In this document: piece after piece, positions 1 to 5,451 of the stretch
How the letters are laid out: every line of letters begins with the position of its first letter
How positions within the stretch are numbered: position 1 is the first letter of the stretch
Origin: CAZFAT01 sp964517075
Lineage (GTDB): Bacteria; Acidobacteriota; Vicinamibacteria; Vicinamibacterales; SCN-69-37
Direction: 5' to 3'
DNA: 8,146 bases
Assembly (NCBI GenBank): GCA_964517075.1
Contig: CAZFAT010000410.1
Span: 1-8,146 of the forward strand
Notes under the pieces: model-generated
What the model was told of the DNA's origin: nothing
The model's database searches: none
The model's input: only the letters and a program-made list of their open reading frames with translations
Translations under genes and position numbers: made by a program

Positions 1-708
1 CGTCTGGCGCGCGGTCGCCGGCAGCGCCTCGGCAATCCGCCGGACGTCGGGCCAGAACCCCATGTCCATCATCCGGTCGGCTTCGTCGAGCACGAACACT
101 TCCAGCTTCGAGAAGTCGCCCACGTGGCTGCGCATGTGATCCAGCAGCCGGCCGGGGGTGGCGACCACGATGTCGACGCCGGCCTTCAGCGCGCGTTCCT
201 GCGGACCCATGGGGACGCCACCGTACACGGCCATGCTGGCCACGGGTGCGTGATATGCAAACCCCTGGATTTCGTCGTCGATCTGCGTCGCCAGTTCGCG
301 CGTGGGCGCGAGGATCAGCGCGCGGGTCGCGTCGTGCGAGGCGCGCGGACCGGCCTCACGATCCTCGCGGATCAGCCGGCTCAGAATCGGCAGCACATAG
401 GCGGCTGTCTTGCCCGTGCCGGTTTCCGCGCAGCCGATCACGTCCTTGCCGGCGAGCGCATGCGGCAGCACTGCGCTTTGGATGGGGGTCGTCCTCGCGT
501 AGCCGCGCTGTTCCAGCGCGTCGAGCAGGTCGGGATCCTTGACGAGGGCATCGAACGGCAGGGGCGCGGGATCGAAGGCGACCGACTCACGCGATGGCGC
601 CGGTGGCGTGTGCCCGACCGCCGGGCCTTTCGAGGAAGGGGCGCCGGTGCGGCGGCGGCCGCGCCTTCGTCGGTCTGAGGGTCGCGAAGTGTGAGTTTCT
701 GGGGCCAA
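1..708 (-). CDS. DEAD-box ATP-dependent RNA helicase, 3' end cut by window edge
   Basis: The gene encodes a DEAD-box helicase that unwinds or remodels RNA using ATP, probably in the cytoplasm on rRNA, mRNA or degradosome substrates. The visible 236 residues contain a basic N-terminal tail (Arg-rich, about residues 9-20). The RecA1 core follows: Q motif (Phe52, then TPIQ at 74-77), Walker A AETGTGKT at 94-101, PTRELA at 135-140, a YGG motif at 162-164, TPGRL at 184-188 and the DEAD box VLDEADRMM at 206-214. The SAT motif and RecA2 domain lie beyond the left edge. The start is TTG at 708-706, the only usual start codon between the upstream in-frame stop (780-778) and the Q motif. It has no clear Shine-Dalgarno and sits 10 nt after the infA stop, so translational coupling to infA is likely. 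The architecture resembles RhlE-type helicases, but without the C-terminus I do not assign a subfamily. Confidence 0.93.
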   Translation of the reverse strand, partial: MAPETHTSRPSDRRRRGRRRTGAPSSKGPAVGHTPPAPSRESVAFDPAPLPFDALVKDPDLLDALEQRGYARTTPIQSAVLPHALAGKDVIGCAETGTGKTAAYVLPILSRLIREDREAGPRASHDATRALILAPTRELATQIDDEIQGFAYHAPVASMAVYGGVPMGPQERALKAGVDIVVATPGRLLDHMRSHVGDFSKLEVFVLDEADRMMDMGFWPDVRRIAEALPATARQT

Positions 709-718
709 GAGACTGGAG

Positions 719-940
719 CTAGCGAGCGCGGAACGTGATGATGCCTCGCACCGGATCGTAGGGGGACACGCCGACGGTCACACGGTCGCCGGGGACGACC
801 TTGATGCGAAAACGCCGCATCCGGCCGCTCAACTGCGCCAGGATCTCGTGGCCGCCTGAATCCACCTGCACGCGATACAGCCCGCCGCTGTGCACGGCGA
901 CCACGGTGCCCTGGATGTCGATCAGGTCGTCCTTGCTCAA
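719..940 (-). CDS. infA: Translation initiation factor IF-1
   Basis: This is IF-1, the small S1/OB-fold factor that binds the 30S A site and assists IF-2 and IF-3 in start-site selection. The 73-residue length is typical. Family hallmarks are visible: an acidic N-terminus (MSKDDLIDIQGTVV), the segment LSGRMRRFRIKVVPGDRVTV at residues 38-57, and the C-terminal SPYDPVRGIITFR. The start codon is TTG at 940-938, chosen because a strong Shine-Dalgarno (GGAAGGA, 955-949) lies 8 nt upstream and the protein then begins exactly where IF-1 normally does. The nearby ATG at 957-955 is in another frame. The gene lies 61 bp after the acyl-ligase fusion and 10 nt before the helicase, which is probably co-transcribed. 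An infA outside the usual ribosomal-protein cluster could be a second copy; the rest of the genome would be needed to tell. Confidence 0.95.
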   Translation of the reverse strand: MSKDDLIDIQGTVVAVHSGGLYRVQVDSGGHEILAQLSGRMRRFRIKVVPGDRVTVGVSPYDPVRGIITFRAR

Positions 941-948
941 ATTCGCTG

Positions 949-955
949 TCCTTCC
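949..955 (-). promoter_or_regulatory. Shine-Dalgarno fixing the TTG start of infA
   Basis: The minus strand reads GGAAGGA eight nucleotides before TTG (940-938). It is the strongest ribosome-binding site in the minus-strand block and is the reason for calling a TTG start. Confidence 0.75.
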
Positions 956-964
956 ATCGAGAAC

Positions 965-970
965 AGCATA
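965..970 (-). promoter_or_regulatory. Candidate -10 box (TATGCT) for infA-helicase
   Basis: The minus strand reads TATGCT in the short gap between the acyl-ligase fusion gene and infA, 7 nt before an ATG (957-955) and 24 nt before the infA TTG. If it is a real -10 element, transcription would begin near 957 and leave a 5' leader of about 17 nt carrying the Shine-Dalgarno. I see no convincing -35 hexamer. Read-through from the upstream gene is an alternative. Confidence 0.4.
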
Positions 971-1001
971 GCAGGATCGGCCCGAGCGGCGGCTGCGGGA
1001 C

Positions 1002-3632
1002 TCAGCCCCGCGGACCCGATGGATCCGGCGCCAGTCCCCTGACCGCCGCCTCGACCTGGGCCGTCAACAGGGCGTAATCCTCACCAACCAGGTGGAGGGG
1101 CGGGCCAAACGTCACGCGAGCCCGCCCCCGTTTGGGGAACTTCATTTTCGTATGGAGCACCTTTTCCAGCCCCTCGAGACGGACCGGGATGACGGGGACC
1201 CCCAGGCGGGCGCCAATCATCCCGATACCCGGCCGGAAATGACCCACCTCGCCATGCTCCGTGCGTTTGCCCTCCGGGAAGATCAGCACGGAGTAGCCGT
1301 CGCCCAGCAGTTCGCCGATGTACCGCAGTGTCTGGCGCGTGCCGGCTTCCCGTTGCGGGAGGGGGAACGCGTTGAAGAACTGACAGGCCAGGTAGTAGTT
1401 CAGGCTGTTGGTGAACCACGCCTTGCGGCTGTAGTCCCGCGGATAGAAGTGCGCCTTGAAGAACTCCTTGGCCATCGCCGGGGCGACGCGGTAGCGCCAG
1501 CGCGCTGGCAGGGCCGCGAGGATGGCGGGTCCGTCCATGTGGCTCTGGTGATTGGCGGCGAAGATGACCGGCGTGGTCAGATGGCGCACGTGTTCCAGGC
1601 CGCGCACGTCGAGCGACATGAACGCGCGGGCGAGCGGTAGGATCCACGTCGGCAGGCTGATGCGCCGGAGGAACCACGACGGCCAGGTGCGGTTCCACGT
1701 GGGGAAGTCGATCGACGTCGGCGCCGCGGCGCTGGCCGCCCGCGCGGCGACATCCGCGGACCGGGCTGCGCCGCCCGGCACCGTGGCTGCGGCCACACCG
1801 CCCGGCGCCGCGGCGCCTGAGCCGAGCACCGCTTCGAGTCCACCGACCGTCTGGCTGCCCCCGAGGACCGATTCGTCCAGCGTGGTCTGGAAGGCTTCCT
1901 CCAGCGCCATCATCAGTTCCACGCGGTCCAGTGAACTCAGGCCAAGTTCGTCGAGGGTCGTCGCCGGCGTGAGTGCGCGACTGGCGGAGAAGCGCCCGAC
2001 GATCGCCGCCACGCTCGTGCCCGGCGCCGTACTGGATCGTGCGGGCGTCTGTTCGCCGGCAACCCATCGCTGCAGCTCCCGGCGCTTGAGTTTCTGTGTG
2101 CCCTCGGTGCGCGGCAGCGCGGCCCCTGGCCAGATCGACGTGCTCCAGACGCGCTGGTGGTCTTCCAGGCGCGCGTTCGCGCCACGGACCACGGCCTCGA
2201 CGTCAGCGCCGGGCTCCACGACGAGCACCGCATGGACGCGTTCTTCGCCTTCCACCTGGCGGCCGACGACGCCAGCATCCTTGACGCCGGACTCGGCGAG
2301 CAGCGCGCGCTCGACGTCCTCGGGAAAGACGTTCAGCCCCTGCGGCGTGACGATCATCTCTTTCTTGCGGCCCTTGATGAGCAGTCGGCCGGAGGGATCG
2401 AGTTCGCCGATGTCACCGGTGTGGAACCAGCCATCGCGAAACGCGGAGGTGTCGGCCGCGGCCGCGCGGTCCCCGCCTTCGGGCACGTAGTAGCCCGACG
2501 TCACGTTCTCGCCGCGCACGAGAATCTCGCCATCGTCCGCAATGCGGACCTCGACGCCCGCGATCGGCCGGCCCACGGTGCCGCTCGACGCGCGCAAGGG
2601 GTGGTTGAGCGTGACGATAGGCGCGGTTTCGGTGAGGCCGTAGCCCTGGACCACGAGGAAGCCGAGCTTGCGCCAGAACGCTTCGAGCTCGGGCGGCAGC
2701 GGCGCGGCCCCGCAGACAATGCACCAGAACTTCAAGCCGAACTGGCGGTGAATCGATCGGTAGTGCCACCACCGCCACGCCCAGTGGCGACCGGCGAGTG
2801 GGTCGGCGCCGGCCGTCGCGGGATCGAGACGCTCGACGTGTTCGCGCAGGACGTCGAGCACCTTCGGCACGCACACGAGCACCGACACGCGCCGCGACTT
2901 GATCTGCCGCAGGATCTCGACCGGGCTGTAGCCGTGTGAGAACACGACCGTCCCGCCGAGCATCGGCGGCACGAACGCCGCCATCGACTGGCCGAACATG
3001 TGACTGAGCGGGAGCAGGTTCAGGAAACGGATCGGGTGAACGAGCCGGATGTAGCGCTGGTACTTCGCCATCTCGCGTTCGATCGGCACGATGTTGGCGA
3101 GCACGTTGCGATGCGTGATGGTCACGCCCTTCGGGTCGGCGGTGGCGCCCGACGTGAAGATGATCTCGGCGAGCCTTCCGGGGTCCGGCTCGCCTGTGCG
3201 TGCGGCGCGTGGTGGAGGGGGGGCGCTCGGCGCCTCGAGGCTGATGACGTCGGCCAGGCGCCATATGTCGCCCGTCACCGCGGCCGGCGGTTCGACTTCC
3301 TGTCCCGCGAGCACGACCCGAGCCTGGACGACGCCGCTGATGCGGGCGACGAGATCTCCCGACGCTCGGTAGTCGACGGGCACGAGGACCGCGCGAGCGA
3401 GCAGCGTGCCCCAGAGCGCGACCACCCACTCGATCCGGTTCTCGGACCAGATGACGACCTTCTGGTCGGGAAGGACTCCCGCCCCAACGAGGCGCACGGC
3501 AAAGGACCGTGCCGCCGTCGCGACTTGCCGGTAGGTTGCCCCCCGCGTGCGATACCCGTCGTCGTGCACCAGGAACACGTCGTCCCGGTCGGAGACGTCA
3601 TCGAAGAAGTCGAGCAACGTATCCCGGCGCAT
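1002..3632 (-). CDS. Fusion enzyme: AMP-forming acyl ligase, acyl-carrier domain, PlsC-type acyltransferase
   Basis: The protein has 876 residues and three domains. Residues 1-525 are an ANL-superfamily acyl-CoA/acyl-ACP synthetase: P-loop FTSGATADPKG (159-169), GYGLTETAP (330-338), GWFHTGD (401-407), GRKKEMI (421-427) and a catalytic-lysine region TEGTQKLKR (Lys514 likely). Residues 540-605 are a carrier domain with LGLSSL, where Ser567 is the probable phosphopantetheine site. An Ala/Gly-rich linker (605-640) leads to a lysophospholipid acyltransferase domain with NHQSHMD (HX4D, His695/Asp700) and FPEGKRT (785-791). Together they could activate a fatty acid, hold it on the carrier and transfer it to a lysophospholipid or glycerophosphate at the inner membrane. 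This resembles Aas with the domain order reversed and a built-in carrier. ATG 3632-3630 is chosen because the family begins with a sequence like MRRDTLLDFF. An in-frame extension to 3869 would consist of DNA repeat units. No Shine-Dalgarno is seen. Confidence 0.9.
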   Translation of the reverse strand: MRRDTLLDFFDDVSDRDDVFLVHDDGYRTRGATYRQVATAARSFAVRLVGAGVLPDQKVVIWSENRIEWVVALWGTLLARAVLVPVDYRASGDLVARISGVVQARVVLAGQEVEPPAAVTGDIWRLADVISLEAPSAPPPPRAARTGEPDPGRLAEIIFTSGATADPKGVTITHRNVLANIVPIEREMAKYQRYIRLVHPIRFLNLLPLSHMFGQSMAAFVPPMLGGTVVFSHGYSPVEILRQIKSRRVSVLVCVPKVLDVLREHVERLDPATAGADPLAGRHWAWRWWHYRSIHRQFGLKFWCIVCGAAPLPPELEAFWRKLGFLVVQGYGLTETAPIVTLNHPLRASSGTVGRPIAGVEVRIADDGEILVRGENVTSGYYVPEGGDRAAAADTSAFRDGWFHTGDIGELDPSGRLLIKGRKKEMIVTPQGLNVFPEDVERALLAESGVKDAGVVGRQVEGEERVHAVLVVEPGADVEAVVRGANARLEDHQRVWSTSIWPGAALPRTEGTQKLKRRELQRWVAGEQTPARSSTAPGTSVAAIVGRFSASRALTPATTLDELGLSSLDRVELMMALEEAFQTTLDESVLGGSQTVGGLEAVLGSGAAAPGGVAAATVPGGAARSADVAARAASAAAPTSIDFPTWNRTWPSWFLRRISLPTWILPLARAFMSLDVRGLEHVRHLTTPVIFAANHQSHMDGPAILAALPARWRYRVAPAMAKEFFKAHFYPRDYSRKAWFTNSLNYYLACQFFNAFPLPQREAGTRQTLRYIGELLGDGYSVLIFPEGKRTEHGEVGHFRPGIGMIGARLGVPVIPVRLEGLEKVLHTKMKFPKRGRARVTFGPPLHLVGEDYALLTAQVEAAVRGLAPDPSGPRG

Positions 3633-3639
3633 CCGGCCA

Positions 3640-3645
3640 ATAATA
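3640..3645 (-). promoter_or_regulatory. Candidate -10 box (TATTAT) giving a leaderless acyl-ligase mRNA
   Basis: The minus strand reads TATTAT, then exactly 7 nt (TGGCCGG), then the ATG at 3632-3630. This would place the transcription start at or next to the A of the start codon, consistent with the lack of a Shine-Dalgarno. No good -35 is visible; where one would fall is inside the first 21-bp repeat unit. Confidence 0.55.
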
Positions 3646-3647
3646 CG

Positions 3648-3836
3648 GGCACCACGGCCCTGAGCAGGCTCTTCACGCGAGGCAGAGGGCTCGTCACCGC
3701 ACCGAGCAGGCCGCTTACTCGACCGAGAAAGCTCGTTACCAGGGCGAGCAACGCCCTCACGCAGTCTAGGCGAGCGCTCACGGCACCCGTCAGGCCCTTC
3801 ACGGCTCTCGTCAGCACGCGTACGGATCAGAGCAGG
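3648..3836. repeat. Degenerate 21-bp tandem repeat array, nine units
   Basis: Nine contiguous 21-bp units begin at 3648, 3669, 3690, 3711, 3732, 3753, 3774, 3795 and 3816, with no spacers and no slippage in period. Read on the minus strand, most share a core of GCTC near the start, CGTGA (or GGTGA/GGTAA/AGTAA) at unit positions 13-17, and often GAG at the end. The first unit ends with GAGCAG on the plus strand, which with the next unit forms the palindrome GAGCAGGCTC (3662-3671). Several other units end with GAGCA or a close variant. Individual units are only moderately similar, so the array is old or its bases are constrained only in part. It fills the divergent gap between the acyl-ligase gene and the plus-strand gene at 3916. 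A 21-bp period equals about two turns of B-DNA and also seven codons. Confidence 0.85.
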
Positions 3837-3881
3837 CGTGATTTCATCGCTTTTCATCGTTCCCTTCACGACGCCGGCCCA

Positions 3882-3907
3882 CCTGGCGCGCGAGGATGCT
3901 CGCCAGG
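3882..3907 (+). promoter_or_regulatory. Inverted repeat overlapping the ribosome-binding site of the 3916 gene
   Basis: CCTGGCG (3882-3888) and CGCCAGG (3901-3907) form a perfect 7-bp stem with a 12-nt loop. The right arm includes the first AGG of the Shine-Dalgarno at 3905-3911, so the RNA hairpin could partly hide it. Whether the left arm is transcribed depends on a promoter I cannot place. Confidence 0.45.
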
Positions 3908-3911
3908 AGGT
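3905..3911 (+). promoter_or_regulatory. Strong Shine-Dalgarno (AGGAGGT) for the 3916 gene
   Basis: AGGAGGT lies 4 nt before ATG 3916. It decides the start in preference to an in-frame GTG at 3838, whose extra residues look unlike protein. Confidence 0.75.
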
Positions 3912-3915
3912 ACGT

Positions 3916-4707
3916 ATGAATCGCCACGAAAGACGTCGTTACGAAATGTTGCTTCGGGTCCGTGATTTCGGCACTACTCATCGTCAGCAGTTCCCTGAGT
4001 CGTCGGAGGCGGGCAAGGCGCTTGCCGCCGTCGGCGACGCGGCGGCGCAGATCGAGGTGCACGCCAAGGCGAAGCTGTTGACGAAAGAAGAAGGCAGGCA
4101 GGCGCGGGCCGCGGTCCGTGCTGCGATCGAAGAACGACTGAAGCTCGTCGCGCGGACCGCCCGGATGGTCGCCCGGACCACGCCGGGCGCCGACAGCCGG
4201 TTCAAGTACCCGGCGCAGAAGTCGGGCGTCGCGCTGGTTACCGCGGCGCGGGCCTTCATCGACGAAGGTCCGACGGCCGTCCAGCGGTTCGTCCCGTTCG
4301 GCATGCCCGCGACGATCATCGCGGAGCTGCAGGCGCTGGTCGACCGCTACGGCGAGGCCGACCGCGAGCGGCGGGCCGGGAAGACCGGGTTCGCCGCCGC
4401 TCGTGCGGGCACGAAGACGGCGCTCGCCAGGGCCACTCAGGCCCTGCGCGTGCTCGACGTGGTCGTGCCGAACACGCTCGTCGCCGACGCGGCGCTTTCG
4501 GCCGCGTGGCACGAAGCCCGGCGCGTCGAGGCGTCGGCGAAGGCGGCACCCGCCGTCGTGACCCCTTCCGTCCCGATGACGGAGAGCCGGACGACGGAGC
4601 CGGTGTCCCGGAGTGACGGGGAAGTGGCCCCGGCGCCGGACGCGGCGACGGGTGACGCGACGACGAGTCCGGCCGAGGCCGAACCGGCGCTGCGACGCGT
4701 GTCATGA
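3916..4707 (+). CDS. Uncharacterised helical protein, 263 residues
   Basis: I cannot assign a function. The protein begins MNRHERRRYEMLLRVRDFG, a very basic N-terminus with no signal peptide or membrane segment. Residues 1 to about 215 are rich in Ala, Arg, Lys and Glu and look mostly alpha-helical, with possible amphipathic stretches around AAAQIEVHAKAKLLTKEEGRQARAAVRAAIEE (about 49-80, shown only for composition). The last 50 or so residues are a low-complexity tail rich in Ala, Thr, Glu, Pro and Ser. From memory it resembles uncharacterised proteins found in several copies in acidobacterial genomes, but I cannot verify this. It stands alone: a divergent acyl-ligase gene with the repeat array lies upstream and a strong hairpin lies downstream. 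A cytoplasmic, possibly nucleic-acid-associated protein is one guess from its charge. Confidence 0.8.
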   Translation: MNRHERRRYEMLLRVRDFGTTHRQQFPESSEAGKALAAVGDAAAQIEVHAKAKLLTKEEGRQARAAVRAAIEERLKLVARTARMVARTTPGADSRFKYPAQKSGVALVTAARAFIDEGPTAVQRFVPFGMPATIIAELQALVDRYGEADRERRAGKTGFAAARAGTKTALARATQALRVLDVVVPNTLVADAALSAAWHEARRVEASAKAAPAVVTPSVPMTESRTTEPVSRSDGEVAPAPDAATGDATTSPAEAEPALRRVS

Positions 4708-4771
4708 GCGCGCCAGGACAGCAAGAACGCTGAAACACCCGGACGCGATCGTGAGCACTCCAACAACACAC

Positions 4772-4803
4772 CGAGGGCGAGGCCCGGTCGGGCCTCGCCC
4801 TCG
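4772..4803 (+). terminator. Strong hairpin, probable terminator of the 3916 gene
   Basis: A perfect 14-bp GC-rich stem (left arm 4772-4785, right arm 4790-4803) encloses the 4-nt loop GGTC, 64 nt after the stop codon. There is no T-tract after it, which is common for terminators in GC-rich genomes. Its symmetry would allow it to act on either strand. Confidence 0.7.
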
Positions 4804-4938
4804 TCGGACTCGAAGAAGTCGGGCGCGAATAGGACGCATTAGCCGGGGGAGGTCGCGTCAACAGAAGTGCCTGTTCTCGGATCCTGGAGCCGTCACGACA
4901 CCGGGATCCCGAGACACGGCGCAGATTGGCCGGCGTTG

Positions 4939-4964
4939 GGTCGCGATCAGGTTGCGTCGCGACC
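4939..4964. repeat. Perfect 8-bp inverted repeat in the intergenic region
   Basis: GGTCGCGA (4939-4946) and TCGCGACC (4957-4964) are separated by 10 nt. It could form a hairpin or be a two-turn operator-like site. No adjacent gene start explains it, as mazE begins 250 nt downstream. Confidence 0.5.
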
Positions 4965-5179
4965 TCGTTCGCAAGGGAAGTGCTCTGGGGCCGGATTCAG
5001 TACGCCGAGGGCGACCGCCGCTACGGCGTCCGGAAGAGCCTGTTCTTCTACGCGCGGCGACGCTCTCGTCTCCGGCGGGCCGGCTCGCCTGCGGTGCGGA
5101 GGCGAACTCCACGCCGAGCCGGGCGGGCCGGGATTCGCGACCGGCTTCGCTCATCCAGGTGCGCCTGAACGCGGATACT

Positions 5180-5224
5180 GCTGCGTTCATCAAGTCGTCT
5201 ATATAATCGAGCATATGAAGCAGC
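5180..5224. promoter_or_regulatory. Candidate operator: inverted repeat flanking the mazEF -10 and start
   Basis: GCTGC-g-TTCAT (5180-5190) is mirrored by ATGAAGCAGC (5215-5224), ten matching bases per arm with one extra base in the left arm. The 24-nt centre contains TATAAT. Ribbon-helix-helix antitoxins usually repress their own operon by binding such repeats at the promoter. The assignment is inferred from position. Confidence 0.4.
5202..5207 (+). promoter_or_regulatory. -10 box (TATAAT) of the mazEF operon, leaderless
   Basis: A perfect TATAAT lies exactly 7 nt before ATG 5215, which puts the predicted transcription start at the start codon. No Shine-Dalgarno precedes the ATG, in agreement with a leaderless mRNA. 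The -35 region is not clear. Confidence 0.7.
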
Positions 5225-5451
5225 TTCTGATCGAATTGGACGACGATGTGGCGGCAAGGCTGGAACAGGTGGCGCCAGGCCGCGCCCGCAGGCGATCCGA
5301 GTTCGTCCGGATGGCGGTCCGCCGGGCCCTCTGGGAACTGGAGGAGCAGCAGACCGCGGAGGCCTACCGGCGCCAGCCGGACTCTGCCGCCGAGGCACAC
5401 CTCGATCCCGCCGTATGGGAGCCGCGCCCTCGGCGCCGGGTGCGGAGATGA
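5215..5451 (+). CDS. MazE-type antitoxin with ribbon-helix-helix fold
   Basis: This 78-residue protein is the likely antitoxin for the downstream MazF-like ribonuclease. The N-terminal half (KQLLIELDDDVAARLEQVAPGR, then RRSEFVRMAVRRALWELEE to about residue 44) has the beta strand-helix-helix pattern of CopG/Arc-type DNA-binding antitoxins. The acidic, Pro-rich C-terminal part (about 50-72, with DPAVWEP) is the kind of flexible tail that wraps around and blocks the toxin. ATG 5215 is chosen because the RHH strand starts immediately and a perfect -10 box precedes it by 7 nt. The frame is open upstream to 4867, but that stretch has no protein-like features. The TGA overlaps the toxin ATG (ATGA), which couples their translation. 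Autorepression is expected from the family. Confidence 0.88.
   Translation: MKQLLIELDDDVAARLEQVAPGRARRRSEFVRMAVRRALWELEEQQTAEAYRRQPDSAAEAHLDPAVWEPRPRRRVRR

Larger units (their letters stand above)
4708..5214. other. 507-bp region with no recognised gene
   Basis: After the stop of the 263-residue protein this stretch holds a strong terminator-like hairpin (4772-4803), an imperfect inverted repeat around GGATCC/GGATCCC (4873-4915), a perfect 8-bp inverted repeat (4939-4964) and the promoter region of the toxin-antitoxin pair. Several frames are open on both strands, as is common at this GC content. Their translations are rich in Arg, Gly, Pro and Ser and show no family I recognise. A decayed gene remnant is possible but I cannot support one. 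Confidence 0.5.

Noticed and set aside
124..678. Plus-strand open frame opposite the helicase
   Set aside because: The minus strand carries every helicase motif in order, so the plus frame is a mirror artefact.
2157..3429. Long open frames on both strands overlapping the acyl-ligase gene
   Set aside because: They lie entirely within the ligase domain, whose motifs run unbroken in the chosen frame, and their translations show no recognisable domains.
3648..3836. CRISPR array
   Set aside because: The 21-bp units are directly adjacent without spacers, vary in sequence, and no cas gene is present.
3633..3869. In-frame 79-residue N-terminal extension of the acyl-ligase fusion starting at an ATG at 3869
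   Set aside because: It is a translation of the 21-bp repeat array, has poor third-position GC, and extends beyond the normal start of the AMP-binding family. The internal ATG at 3632 has a -10 box at 7 nt.
3838..3915. Earlier GTG start (3838) for the 263-residue protein
   Set aside because: The extra 26 residues look unlike the rest of the protein and the AGGAGGT at 3905-3911 clearly serves the ATG at 3916.
4867..5214. N-terminal extension of the antitoxin, or a separate small gene upstream of it
   Set aside because: The frame is open only because stop codons are rare at this GC content. The translation has no protein-like pattern, and the TATAAT box sits directly before the ATG at 5215.
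4858..5400. Minus-strand open frame across the mazE region
   Set aside because: It is largely antisense to the antitoxin gene, low in recognisable features, and has no ribosome-binding site that I could see.
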